Of a stretch of 64,000 nt of DNA, positions 16,980 through 25,798 are shown in pieces. How positions within the stretch are numbered: the stretch's first letter is position 1; every line of letters starts with the position of its first letter. Under the pieces are notes generated by a model. That model saw nothing but the letters and a program-made list of their open reading frames with translations. It ran no database searches and had not been told where the DNA came from. The DNA is taken from positions 62,001 to 126,000 of the forward strand of contig WGNJ01000005.1 in the NCBI GenBank assembly GCA_016124635.1, in the 5' to 3' direction. A program made the position numbers and the translations under genes. The stretch is from Alphaproteobacteria bacterium. GTDB taxonomy: Bacteria; Pseudomonadota; Alphaproteobacteria; Micropepsales; Micropepsaceae.

Positions 16980-19226
16980 CTACTTTGACGCCGTCGGCGT
17001 CAGTTTCGGCGGCCCCATGCCGGCTTGGTCGAGCAGGAACGCAAGCGTAAAGGCTTCTTGCTCCACCCGCCCGAACCGTCCTGAGTCGCCGGCGTGACCC
17101 GCGCCCATATTCGTCCGCAACAACAACAGATTCTGATCCGTCTTGTTGCGTCTGAGCTTCGCCACCCATTTCGCCGGCTCGAAATAGCCGACCTGGCTGT
17201 CGTTATAGCCCGCGGTGACCAGCATGGCTGGATAGGCTTTGGCGCCGACATTGTCGTAGGGCGAGTAGGCCAACATCGTCGAGTAGTCGACGAGCTCCGC
17301 CGGATTGCCCCACTCGTCGTACTCGAAGGTCGTGAGCGGAATGCTGTCGTCGAGCATCGTCGTGACGACATCGACGAAGGGCACATCGGCGACGACGCCG
17401 CGATAGAGGTCCGGCCGCATGTTCACCACAGCGCCTACCGTCAATCCGCCGGCGCTCCGTCCCGTGGCAAACACGCGTTTTGGATCGCCGTAGCCGGCCT
17501 TCACCAGATATTCGGTCGCGGCGATGAAGTCGGTGAACGTGTTCTTCTTGTTGTTGAGCTTGCCGGCCTCATACCAAGCCTCGCCCATCTCGCGCCCGCC
17601 GCGCACATGCGCATAGGCGAGCACGAAGCCGCGATCCAGAAGGCTCGGGAACGTGTCGCGGTAGATCGGATCGTAACTCAATCCATAAGCGCCATAGGCC
17701 ATGACTAACAATGGCGCCTTGCCGTCCTTCGCCACCTTGTCGCGGCGATAGGCGATCGTCACCGGAATGCGCGCGCCGTCGCTCGCCGTCGCGAACTGCC
17801 GTTCGACGGCGTAGGCCGATGGGCTATAGCCCGGGATATCGGCGCGCTGGATCACCGCCCGGCGGCCGGTCGCAGGTTCGAACTCCATGATCGTCTTCGG
17901 CACTGCCATCGTCATGTAACCGACACGCACCGAGGTCGCCGCAGGATCGGTGTTGCGCACCTCGGGGAAACGCCAATCGTCGGCCGCCGCCATATAGCCC
18001 GCCGGATCGTCGAGCGGCAGCACGGTCTCGCGGCCGGACTTCAGGTCGTGGATGCGCACGTGACCGCTACCCTGCTCGTGCTCGTCGAGCGCGATGAAGG
18101 TCGCCGTCGGCACGAAGGCGTCGATGAACGAGCCCGGACGCTGAGGTACGACATCGCTCCATGTGCTGGGCGCAGACGGTTTAGCCGAAACGATACGATA
18201 GTCCGGCGCATCGAGGTTGGTGCGAATGTAGAACGTCCCGCCGATTTCCTCGGCGAAATAGCGCACGCCGGTCGCGCGCGCGCGCACGATCGTCCACGCG
18301 GCGGTGGGCTTCGCGGCGTCGACAAACCGCACGTCGCTCGTTTTCGTCTGCGACGATGTGAGCAACAGATAGCGCCCGCCTTTCGACCGTTTCAGCGACA
18401 GATTGAATTGCTCGTCCTTCTCCTCGAACACGACCTTGTCGCTTTTCGGATCGCTGCCCAGCACATGACGCATCAGGCGATACGAGCGCGCCGTTCCCGG
18501 CTGCAGTTTCAGATAGAAGACGGTCTTGTTGTCGCTCGCGAACGCGATGTCGCTCGCCACGTGGTCGAACTTGTCGGGCAGCATCTGTCCGGTGGCCAGA
18601 TCCTTGAACAGGATCGTGTACCAACGGTCGCCCTCATAGTCGGCGGCATAGGCGAAAATGCGCCCGTCCGGCGAGGCCGCGTAGTCGCCCACGTGAAACT
18701 GCTGATGGTTCGAGCCCTCGGGCTGTTCGTCGAACACGATCTCTTCCGGCGCCGAGAGCGAGCCCTTGCGCCGCGCGATCACGGGATAGTCCGCATTCGG
18801 CGCATAGCGCTCGTAATAATAGTAGCCGTCGACCTTGAAGGGCGGCGTTCCCTGATTAGCCGCTGCGCGTTGTTTGATTTCGGCGCGCAATTTCTCCTGC
18901 AGATCGGCCGTGTGCGCCATCATCTCGGAGGCGTATTTGTTCTCCGCCTGCAGATAGTTGAAAACCTTCTGCGTGTTCTTCTCGTTCAGCCAATAGAAAT
19001 AGTCGACGCGCTTCGCCCCGTTCGGCGCCACCAGCACCGTGCCCTTCATCGCGGCATATGGCGGCTGCCCTTCGCGCCGGTCGATCGCAAGACCCGGCGT
19101 CTTGGATTCCGTCGGCTGCACGGCTTGCGCGGGTTGGTCGCCGATCCCGAGCAACGGCAAATCGTTCAGCGAGGAACACCCACCGAGTGACAACGCGAGA
19201 GCAACCGACAAGGCGACACGGCGCAT
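16980..19226 (-). CDS. S9 family peptidase (oligopeptidase B-like), predicted lipoprotein
   Basis: A 748-aa prolyl-oligopeptidase-family serine peptidase. The N-terminus MRRVALSVALALSLGGCSS is a lipoprotein signal with lipobox LGGC, so the enzyme is probably anchored in the envelope rather than cytoplasmic as in E. coli oligopeptidase B. A seven-blade propeller spans about residues 80-470. The catalytic domain has MAYGAYGLSYDP, HVRGGREMGEAWY, the nucleophile GRSAGG, an aspartate in TAGYNDSQVG and histidine in GAGHAGDSGR, matching PtrB. ATG 19226 is used because earlier in-frame starts would mask the signal. It cleaves short peptides after basic residues in known relatives. Confidence 0.9.
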   Translation of the reverse strand: MRRVALSVALALSLGGCSSLNDLPLLGIGDQPAQAVQPTESKTPGLAIDRREGQPPYAAMKGTVLVAPNGAKRVDYFYWLNEKNTQKVFNYLQAENKYASEMMAHTADLQEKLRAEIKQRAAANQGTPPFKVDGYYYYERYAPNADYPVIARRKGSLSAPEEIVFDEQPEGSNHQQFHVGDYAASPDGRIFAYAADYEGDRWYTILFKDLATGQMLPDKFDHVASDIAFASDNKTVFYLKLQPGTARSYRLMRHVLGSDPKSDKVVFEEKDEQFNLSLKRSKGGRYLLLTSSQTKTSDVRFVDAAKPTAAWTIVRARATGVRYFAEEIGGTFYIRTNLDAPDYRIVSAKPSAPSTWSDVVPQRPGSFIDAFVPTATFIALDEHEQGSGHVRIHDLKSGRETVLPLDDPAGYMAAADDWRFPEVRNTDPAATSVRVGYMTMAVPKTIMEFEPATGRRAVIQRADIPGYSPSAYAVERQFATASDGARIPVTIAYRRDKVAKDGKAPLLVMAYGAYGLSYDPIYRDTFPSLLDRGFVLAYAHVRGGREMGEAWYEAGKLNNKKNTFTDFIAATEYLVKAGYGDPKRVFATGRSAGGLTVGAVVNMRPDLYRGVVADVPFVDVVTTMLDDSIPLTTFEYDEWGNPAELVDYSTMLAYSPYDNVGAKAYPAMLVTAGYNDSQVGYFEPAKWVAKLRRNKTDQNLLLLRTNMGAGHAGDSGRFGRVEQEAFTLAFLLDQAGMGPPKLTPTASK

Positions 19227-19393
19227 GAACGTTCCTTGAACTTTGAGACTGTGCGGGGCGTTGAGTGAGGGGCGGACAATGCCCGCAAGTTCCAGCCTTG
19301 TCACCCCTTTTGGCTGGCCTTTCGCGCCGCGCGAGCCAGGTCTAAAACACCGCCAAAACAGCGGACCTCGAGCGCTCACGCAAGGAGAACATC

Positions 19394-20854
19394 ATGCAAC
19401 TCAAAGATCCCTCCCTCGTGAAGGACAAGGCCTATGTCGATGGCGCGTGGATCGCCGCCGATTCCGGCGCCACCTTCGAGGTGACGAATCCTGCGAACGG
19501 CAAGGTCCTGGCAAAACTGCCGGACCTGCTCGAAGCCGAAACCCGCCGCGCGATCGAAGCTGCGAACGCTGCGTGGCCGGCGTGGGCCGCCAAGACCGCG
19601 AAGGAGCGCGCGGCGATCTTGCGCAAATGGTTCGAGCTCATGATGGCAAACCAGGAAGATCTCGCCGTCATTATGACCAGCGAACAAGGAAAGCCGCTCG
19701 CCGAAAGCCGCGGCGAGGTCGCCTACGGCGCCTCGTTCATCGAGTGGTTTGCCGAGGAAGGCAAACGCATCTACGGCGACGTCATTCCGCACATCAAGAA
19801 CGGCGCGCGCATTGTCGTCTTGAAGCAACCGATCGGCGTCGTCGCCGCGATCACCCCTTGGAACTTCCCGAACGCGATGATCACGCGCAAATGCGGCCCA
19901 GCGCTGGCGGCAGGCTGCCCGATCGTGATCAAGCCGCCCGCCGAGACGCCGCTCTCGGCGCTGGCGATGGGCGAGCTCGCGCACCGCGCCGGCGTCCCCA
20001 AGGGCATCTTCAACATCGTCACGACGAAGCATTCGTCGCGCGTCGGCCAGGAGCTGACGGCAAACGCCCTCGTGCGCAAATTCTCGTTCACCGGCTCGAC
20101 CGAGATCGGCAAGCTCTTGATGCGCCAATGCGCCTCCACGGTGAAGAAGGTTTCGCTCGAGCTTGGCGGCAACGCGCCTTTCATCGTCTTCGACGACGCC
20201 GACCTCGACGCAGCGGTCGCGGGCGCCATGCTGTCGAAGTACCGCAACATGGGACAGACCTGCGTCTGCGCCAACCGGCTCTTCGTGCAGGACAACGTGT
20301 ACGATGCCTTCGCCGACAAGCTATCGACGGCGGTGAGCAAGATGAAAGTCGGCGACGGCCTGACCGAAGGCGTGGTGCAAGGCCCGCTCATCAACATGGA
20401 GGCGGTCGAGAAGGTCGAGCGCCTAATCAAAGATGCAACGGCGAAGGGCGCGAAGGTCGCGATCGGCGGCAAACGCCACGCGCTCGGCGGCACCTTCTTC
20501 GAACCGACGGTCATGACCGGCGTCAACACGCAGATGGCGATCGCGCAGGAGGAGATCTTCGGCCCCGTGGCGACGCTCTTCCGCTTCAAGACGGAGGCAG
20601 ACGCGATCCGCCTCGCCAACGACACCGAATACGGTCTCGCCGCCTATTTCTACGCGCGCGACGTTGGCCGCGTTTGGCGCGTCGCCGAGGCGCTCGAATA
20701 CGGCATCGTCGGCATCAACGAGGGCATCATCTCGACCGAAGTTGCCCCCTTCGGCGGTATGAAGGAGTCCGGCATCGGCCGCGAAGGCTCCAAATACGGC
20801 ATCGAGGATTTCCTCGAGGTCAAATACCTCGCCCTCGGCGGCCTCGCGTCGTGA
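19394..20854 (+). CDS. gabD: NAD(P)-dependent succinate-semialdehyde dehydrogenase
   Basis: A 486-aa aldehyde dehydrogenase. It has TPWNFP (about 155-160), the glutamate in LELGGNAPFIVFDDADLD (Glu256), and catalytic Cys290 in GQTCVCAN; the second cysteine two residues on is characteristic of GabD-type enzymes. TEVAPFGGMKESGIGREG is the C-terminal signature of succinate-semialdehyde and glutarate-semialdehyde dehydrogenases. It oxidises succinate semialdehyde to succinate, the last GABA-shunt step, working with the aminotransferase 2.7 kb downstream. AGGAG stands upstream of ATG 19394. Its TGA overlaps a GTG that starts the following orphan gene. Glutarate semialdehyde is an alternative substrate. 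Confidence 0.9.
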   Translation: MQLKDPSLVKDKAYVDGAWIAADSGATFEVTNPANGKVLAKLPDLLEAETRRAIEAANAAWPAWAAKTAKERAAILRKWFELMMANQEDLAVIMTSEQGKPLAESRGEVAYGASFIEWFAEEGKRIYGDVIPHIKNGARIVVLKQPIGVVAAITPWNFPNAMITRKCGPALAAGCPIVIKPPAETPLSALAMGELAHRAGVPKGIFNIVTTKHSSRVGQELTANALVRKFSFTGSTEIGKLLMRQCASTVKKVSLELGGNAPFIVFDDADLDAAVAGAMLSKYRNMGQTCVCANRLFVQDNVYDAFADKLSTAVSKMKVGDGLTEGVVQGPLINMEAVEKVERLIKDATAKGAKVAIGGKRHALGGTFFEPTVMTGVNTQMAIAQEEIFGPVATLFRFKTEADAIRLANDTEYGLAAYFYARDVGRVWRVAEALEYGIVGINEGIISTEVAPFGGMKESGIGREGSKYGIEDFLEVKYLALGGLAS

Positions 20855-21354
20855 TTTCTCTTTGGAAAAAGCCGAACTACAGAGAGGCAGACTCAGCGAT
20901 ACGCGCGTCGAGTCGGGGCGGCTTGATTCTCAATCTACAAATCGAAGCTTTCCGTCGCAGCGACGAACGCTTGGATCATACGATCCACCTACCGCCGCTG
21001 ACCGAAAAGAAGCTCAGGCGACTTCTCGGGGCGAAACCGCGCGAAGTCATCCTCGGAAGTTGGCCGCTCGCTTCACGGCAGCTTAAGGCATTCCAACGCC
21101 TGATCGAGCTTCGATTTCAGCGATCAAAGTTCGATTATTTCTTCGATGGAGACGGAGTGCTCGGCCAGAAGGAAAGCCTCAAGAGTATTAAGTACTGGCG
21201 AACGCTCGACGCATCGTTGCGAACGGCCTTGCGACGGGGCGCACAGCCTGGCCCACAATCGCGAGCCGCACTGGACGAGACCTACCAGCGCCTTCGTGAG
21301 CAAATCACGCGCGCTTACGGCGCCGTGAGCTGGCTAAATACTGACAAAAAGTGA
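20851..21354 (+). CDS. Orphan hypothetical protein, 167 aa, coupled to gabD
   Basis: The frame runs from a GTG overlapping the gabD stop (GTGA) to a TGA at 21352-21354. The protein is soluble and basic, rich in Arg, Lys and Leu, with LTEKKLRRLLGAKPREVILG and a segment FDYFFDGDGVLGQKESLKS. No membrane segment or signal peptide is seen and I recognise no family. GC content is lower than in gabD, and the frame contains no rare-looking codon clusters. It lies 45 bp before a GST gene. Translational coupling argues that it is expressed. Its start could instead be a later internal codon. Function is unknown. Confidence 0.6.
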   Translation: MISLWKKPNYREADSAIRASSRGGLILNLQIEAFRRSDERLDHTIHLPPLTEKKLRRLLGAKPREVILGSWPLASRQLKAFQRLIELRFQRSKFDYFFDGDGVLGQKESLKSIKYWRTLDASLRTALRRGAQPGPQSRAALDETYQRLREQITRAYGAVSWLNTDKK

Positions 21355-21399
21355 CAGCCGGAACGAATACGCTCACCTCACCCATTCGAGGAGACAGCC

Positions 21400-22014
21400 A
21401 TGACCATGAAGCTCTACTACTGCCCGCAGACGCGCGCCTTCACCTCGCTCTGGATGATGGAGGAAGCCGGCCAGCCGTACGAGCTCGTGCGCGTCGACAT
21501 TCGCGCGCCAGGTCATCCGTCGGATGACTACAAGAAGATCAATCCGATGGGCAAAGTCGCGGGTTTCAAGGATGGCGACGGCATCGGATTTGGCGAGACC
21601 GCCGCGATCCTTCTCTATGTCGCCGACAAGTTCCCACAGACGAAGCTGTCCCCGCCGCCGGCCGATCCGCGCCGCGGCCGCTTCTTGCAGTGGCTGATGT
21701 TCTCACCCTCGACGATCGAGCCGGTGATGATGGAAAAGCGCACCGGCGCTGCGCCCAACAGTTTCTCGGCCGGCTGGGGCGATTACGAACGCGCGATGGC
21801 GGCGCTCGAGCAGGCGCTGAAGCCCGGCCCCTATCTCTTCGGCAACGACTTTACGGCCGCCGACCTCTTCATCGGCTCGTCGCTCGGCTTCGGCATGCGC
21901 TTCGGCATGGTCGACAAGCGCCCTGGCTTCGTCGAGTTCGCCGAGCGCTGCGCGGCCCGCCCTTCCTTCAAACGCGCCACCGAAATCGAAGCCCGCGAAG
22001 CGGCAAAGAAGTAA
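21400..22014 (+). CDS. Glutathione S-transferase family protein
   Basis: A 204-aa GST. The thioredoxin half reads MTMKLYYCPQTRAFTSLWMMEE with a Ser/Cys-type active site near residues 8-15, then NPMGKVAGFKDGDG and GETAAILLYVAD. The C-terminal helical domain contains YLFGNDFTAADLFIGSSL. This half-site pattern (GFGETAAI) is common in bacterial GSTs of detoxification or unassigned function. GAGGAGA precedes ATG 21400. It ends 8 nt before a palindromic repeat element which separates it from the convergent serine hydrolase gene. Confidence 0.9.
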   Translation: MTMKLYYCPQTRAFTSLWMMEEAGQPYELVRVDIRAPGHPSDDYKKINPMGKVAGFKDGDGIGFGETAAILLYVADKFPQTKLSPPPADPRRGRFLQWLMFSPSTIEPVMMEKRTGAAPNSFSAGWGDYERAMAALEQALKPGPYLFGNDFTAADLFIGSSLGFGMRFGMVDKRPGFVEFAERCAARPSFKRATEIEAREAAKK

Positions 22015-22021
22015 CCGCGGT

Positions 22022-22178
22022 TGTCATCCCGGAAGCCAGATGCGTCGAACGCAATCTGCGTTCGGCAACGCATCTGCTGTCCGGGACCTAGAGATCACAG
22101 GCGCCGTTCTTTACGACTCCTGGGTCCCGGGTCTCATTTCGCCGGACTATCCTCCGGCTTCGATCGCCCGGGATGACA
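22022..22178. repeat. Palindromic MITE-like repeat element, 157 bp
   Basis: The element is bounded by an 11-bp perfect terminal inverted repeat, TGTCATCCCGG at 22022-22032 and CCGGGATGACA at 22168-22178. Its left half is a nested hairpin: CCCGGA 22028-22033 pairs with TCCGGG 22080-22085, AGATGCGT 22038-22045 with ACGCATCT 22068-22075, and AACGCA 22048-22053 with TGCGTT 22057-22062. The right half has GCCGGA/TCCGGC at 22141-22158. No coding sequence lies inside. It sits between convergent genes and could act as a two-way transcript end. Repeats starting GTCATCCCGG are familiar in rhizobial genomes from general knowledge; copy number here cannot be judged from one window. Confidence 0.7.
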
Positions 22179-22189
22179 CTGTTGGGCGA

Positions 22190-23416
22190 CTATTTCACCG
22201 GCCCGCATGGCGGATGGGATTGCTCGCGCGCCTCGGGCTCCCGCAGCTCCGGGTGATCGTAGGGAATGTAGCCTTCCCAAAACCACGGCAGACACGTCTC
22301 GCCGAGCAAGCGGTCGGCCAGATACTTGAACATGCTTTCGCCGTTCGAGCTGTTCGTCAGCACGAGCATCGCCGTCCGCCCGCGGTCGAAGCTGATCGCA
22401 TAATTGTTCGTGCCGTCGTCGTGGCCTTCCTTGAAGTAGGCCCAGCCGAATTTCGGCGTTTTGAACACCCCCCAGCCGAGCCCATACGACAATTCGATCC
22501 CATCGTTGTCGTGCGTCGTCTGGGTGAGCATCGTCGGAAATTGCTGGACGGAGTGGATCGCGATCTGCGGCCGCAGCAATTCGCCACGCGCCTTTGCGCT
22601 CAAACCCTCCCCGCGCAACAGCCCCGCCAGGAATTTCGCGTAGTCGGCAACGGTCGTGTCCATCGACCCCGCAGCCCGCACATGGCTGCGTTTGTTGTGC
22701 CCGAGCGCCTTGCCGTTCTCGTCGTATCCGACGGCGAGATTGGGCAGGAAATCGTCGCGCCACATCATGCTCGTCCGCGTCATGTCGAAGCGGTCGAAAA
22801 CCCGCCTCTGTATCAGCTCGCCGACGTCCTTCCCCAATCCCTGCTCGATCACGAACTGCAAGAGATTGATGCCTTCGCCCGAATAGCCGTAGCGCGTGCC
22901 CGGTTCGTGCTCGATGTCGAGCTTCCCGTCGTCGTTCAAGAAGCGGAAGTTCGGCATCCCCGTCGTGTGCGAAAGCAGAATGCGCGGCGTGAACTTGCGC
23001 CAGCGTTCGTCGTTCGCGAGGTCGGCATATTTCTCGTAGGCCGGCAGCGGCTTCGGCAAGTAATCCGCGATCGATTTGTCGAGATCGATGACGCCCTCGT
23101 CCACGAGCTGCATCACCATGTAGGCGAACGCCGCCTTCGTCAGCGACGCACCGTACATCACCGTATCGGTCTCGAGCGGCAGCTTGCGCTCGACGTTGCG
23201 ATAGCCGTAAGCCTTCAGATAGACGACCTGCCCGTCGTTGATCAGCGCGAGCGCCAGCCCCGGCACATGCGCCGCGGCCATCAGCTCGCCGACCGTCTCA
23301 TCGATCTTCGCCGGCGGCAGTTGTGTCCCCTCGAGCCGCCGGAACCCGTGGTCCGCCGCATGCGCCGACGGCGACAACAGCGCTGCCGCAATTCCTAGCC
23401 ACAACACGATTCGCAT
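22190..23416 (-). CDS. Serine hydrolase, beta-lactamase/class C-like, secreted
   Basis: A 408-aa protein with a signal peptide (MRIVLWLGIAAALLSPSAHA, cleavage after residue 20). It belongs to the penicillin-binding/class C beta-lactamase/esterase fold: the SxxK motif is SLTK with Ser91 and Lys94, and the YxN-like motif is YGYSGEG near residue 175. HDDGTNNYAISF near the C-terminus occupies the H/K-x-G box. Such periplasmic enzymes act as D-aminopeptidases, esterases or, rarely, lactamases; antibiotic hydrolysis is not implied. ATG 23416 is chosen because the signal starts there. Confidence 0.87.
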   Translation of the reverse strand: MRIVLWLGIAAALLSPSAHAADHGFRRLEGTQLPPAKIDETVGELMAAAHVPGLALALINDGQVVYLKAYGYRNVERKLPLETDTVMYGASLTKAAFAYMVMQLVDEGVIDLDKSIADYLPKPLPAYEKYADLANDERWRKFTPRILLSHTTGMPNFRFLNDDGKLDIEHEPGTRYGYSGEGINLLQFVIEQGLGKDVGELIQRRVFDRFDMTRTSMMWRDDFLPNLAVGYDENGKALGHNKRSHVRAAGSMDTTVADYAKFLAGLLRGEGLSAKARGELLRPQIAIHSVQQFPTMLTQTTHDNDGIELSYGLGWGVFKTPKFGWAYFKEGHDDGTNNYAISFDRGRTAMLVLTNSSNGESMFKYLADRLLGETCLPWFWEGYIPYDHPELREPEAREQSHPPCGPVK

Positions 23417-23547
23417 GCGTCGCTCCCCGCACTCCACGCTCAGCCAATAGCACGAATGTGTCGGCGGAAGGGCAGCCCCGTGCGCCCGGCATAGCAGCGG
23501 CGCGCGAGTTCCTATATTTCTACGCGCCGACAAGAAGAGGTTTGCCC

Positions 23548-24831
23548 ATGCCCACCAATGCCGAGCTTTGGGAACGCAGAGCCAAAGCCGTCGGTCGCGG
23601 CGTCAACACAGCTCATCCCGTTTTCGCCGCGCGAGCGGAGAACGCGGAGCTCTGGGATGTCGAGGGCAAGCGCTACATCGATTTCGTCGGCGGCATCGGC
23701 ACGCAGAACACCGGTCATCGTCATCCCAAGGTGATGAAGGCGATCGCGTCGCAGGCAGCGAACGTGCTCCACACGGCTTACCAGGTGAACGCGTACGAAA
23801 GTTACATTGCGCTCGCGGAGAAGCTGAACGCGCTTGCGCCGATCGAAGGCCCCGCGAAGACGTTGCTCTTCACCACCGGCGCCGAGGCCGTCGAGAACGC
23901 GGTCAAGATCGCGCGCTATGCAACGCGGCGCAGCGCGGTGATCTCCTTCACCGGCGCCTTCCACGGCCGCACATTCATGGGAATGGCGCTCACCGGCAAA
24001 GTCGTGCCCTACAAAGCGGGCTTTGGAAGCATGCCCGGCGAGGTCTATCGCCTGCCCTTCCCGGTCGAAAGCCATGGCGCGACCGGCGCAGACGCGCTCG
24101 AAGCTCTCGACTGGATCTTCAAGACCGACATCGAGCCCGCGCGCGTCGCCGCGATCATCATCGAACCGGTGCAAGGCGAAGGCGGTTTCTACGTTGCGCC
24201 GTTCGACTTCTTGAAGCGTCTACGCGCCATCTGCGACCAGCACGGCATCATGCTCATCGCCGACGAGATCCAATCGGGCTTCGCGCGCACCGGCAAATTC
24301 TTCGCCATCGAGCACTCCGGCGTGAAGCCGGACCTCATCACGACGGCGAAAAGCCTTGCCGGCGGCATGCCGCTCTCGGGCGTCGTCGGCCGCGCGGCGG
24401 TCATGGACGCGCCCGAGCCCGGCGGCCTTGGCGGAACCTACTCCGGCAATCCCGTCGCCTGCTCGGCCGCGCTCGCCGTCATCGACGTCATCAAGGAGGA
24501 GCGCATCCTCGACAAATCGATCGAGCTCGGCGACAAGCTGAAGAAGCGCTTGAAGGAAATGTCGATGCGCAACGACTTGCCGCCGATGGACGACATCCGG
24601 GGGTTGGGCGCCATGGTCGCCTTCGACATCGTGAAGTCGCGCGGCCGGCAGGATCCCGATCCCGATCGCACCAAGAAGCTGATGGGCGAAGCGTTGAGCC
24701 GAGGGTTGATTCTGCTGACCTGCGGCCTCTACGGCAATGGCGTGCGCATACTCGTGCCGATAACCGTGGAACCGCGGGTCCTCGACGAGGGCCTCAATCT
24801 TCTTGAGGACTCGCTCAAGGCCGTCGCGTAA
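23548..24831 (+). CDS. gabT: 4-aminobutyrate aminotransferase
   Basis: A 427-aa class III PLP aminotransferase. Landmarks are DFVGGIGTQNTGHRHP, FTTGAEAVENAVKIAR (phosphate binding), FHGRTFMG, EPVQGEGGF, ADEIQSGFARTGKFFA and the PLP lysine Lys268 in TTAKSLAGGMPLSG, with GGTYSGNPVACSAAL after it. This combination is typical of GabT. It transfers the amino group of GABA (or 5-aminovalerate) to 2-oxoglutarate, making succinate semialdehyde for GabD. AGAGG lies 8 nt upstream of ATG 23548. A sulfotransferase gene follows 42 bp later on the same strand. Confidence 0.92.
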   Translation: MPTNAELWERRAKAVGRGVNTAHPVFAARAENAELWDVEGKRYIDFVGGIGTQNTGHRHPKVMKAIASQAANVLHTAYQVNAYESYIALAEKLNALAPIEGPAKTLLFTTGAEAVENAVKIARYATRRSAVISFTGAFHGRTFMGMALTGKVVPYKAGFGSMPGEVYRLPFPVESHGATGADALEALDWIFKTDIEPARVAAIIIEPVQGEGGFYVAPFDFLKRLRAICDQHGIMLIADEIQSGFARTGKFFAIEHSGVKPDLITTAKSLAGGMPLSGVVGRAAVMDAPEPGGLGGTYSGNPVACSAALAVIDVIKEERILDKSIELGDKLKKRLKEMSMRNDLPPMDDIRGLGAMVAFDIVKSRGRQDPDPDRTKKLMGEALSRGLILLTCGLYGNGVRILVPITVEPRVLDEGLNLLEDSLKAVA

Positions 24832-24873
24832 AGCAAAACCAGAAGACATATCGTTCCGAAGGGAGGAACGCCG

Positions 24874-25782
24874 ATGCCGACCGCACCCGCCTGGCCGAAG
24901 AAAACGCGCGAATTCCAAAATCACCACTTCGACTCGACGATTTGGAACGAACTCAAATTCCGCGACGACGACATCATCATCTCGACCTACGCGAAATCCG
25001 GCACGACCTGGATGCAGCAGATGATCGCGCAGATGCTGTTCGGCCCGGATCCGGATCTGTCCGTCGCCGAGATGTCGCCATGGGTCGATCTGCGCGTGCC
25101 GCCGAAAGCGGTGAAGCTGCCGGTTATAGAGGCGCAAACGCACCGCCGGTTCCTGAAGACGCATCTACCCGTCGATGCGCTCGTCTATTCGCCGCGCGCG
25201 AAATACATCTACATCGGTCGCGACGGGCGCGACGTCGTGTGGAGCATGTACAACCATCACGTCAACGCCAATGCGCTTTGGTATCAAGCGCTGAACGACA
25301 CGCCTGGTCGCGTCGGACCGCCGATCGAGAAGCCGCCGGCGGACATTCGTCGATACTTCCTCGACTGGCTCGAGCGCGACGGGCACCCGTTCTGGCCGTT
25401 TTGGGATAACGTTCGCAGCTGGTGGGCGATCCGGCATCTGCCGAATCTCATGTTCGTGCACTACACGGACCTGAAGCGCGACATGCCCGGGCAAATGCGT
25501 GCCATGGCCAGATTTCTCGACATCCCGGTCGACGAGGCGAAGTGGCCGCGCATCCTCGAATATTGCTCGTTCGACTGGATGAAAGCGAACGCGACCAAAA
25601 GCGTGCCGCTGGGCGGCGCGTTCTGGGACGCCGGCGCGCAAGTCTTCATCAACAAGGGCGTCAACGGCCGTTGGCGCGACACGCTGACGAAAGGCGATAT
25701 CGCAGCCTACGAAGCGCGCGCCGAGAAGGAGCTCGGCGCGGCCTGTGCGCAATGGATCGCGGCGGGTGGCGCGCTTCCCTAA
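24874..25782 (+). CDS. Sulfotransferase domain protein (aryl/alcohol type)
   Basis: A 302-aa cytosolic-type sulfotransferase that should transfer sulfate from PAPS. YAKSGTTWMQQM near residues 40-51 is the 5'-phosphosulfate loop; FLKTHLPVDAL gives the conserved lysine and the catalytic histidine; YIYIGRDGRDVVWSMY is the 3'-phosphate-binding serine/arginine region; and FINKGVNGRWRDTLT is the C-terminal RKG-type PAPS motif. All core residues are present. The start has GGAGG 6-10 nt upstream. Being 42 bp after gabT suggests co-transcription, but no sulfur-assimilation genes are nearby and the acceptor is unknown. Confidence 0.92.
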   Translation: MPTAPAWPKKTREFQNHHFDSTIWNELKFRDDDIIISTYAKSGTTWMQQMIAQMLFGPDPDLSVAEMSPWVDLRVPPKAVKLPVIEAQTHRRFLKTHLPVDALVYSPRAKYIYIGRDGRDVVWSMYNHHVNANALWYQALNDTPGRVGPPIEKPPADIRRYFLDWLERDGHPFWPFWDNVRSWWAIRHLPNLMFVHYTDLKRDMPGQMRAMARFLDIPVDEAKWPRILEYCSFDWMKANATKSVPLGGAFWDAGAQVFINKGVNGRWRDTLTKGDIAAYEARAEKELGAACAQWIAAGGALP

Positions 25783-25798
25783 ACCGCGGCCGTTCAAG

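Noticed and set aside
22040..23398. Long open frame (452 aa) on the plus strand opposite the serine hydrolase gene
   Set aside because: It is arginine/histidine/valine-rich, matches no family, and mirrors codons of the real gene. High GC makes such antisense frames common.
22190..23416. Calling the serine hydrolase an antibiotic-resistance beta-lactamase
   Set aside because: The SxxK and Tyr motifs are those of a broad esterase/peptidase family; no class C hallmark KTG context is seen.
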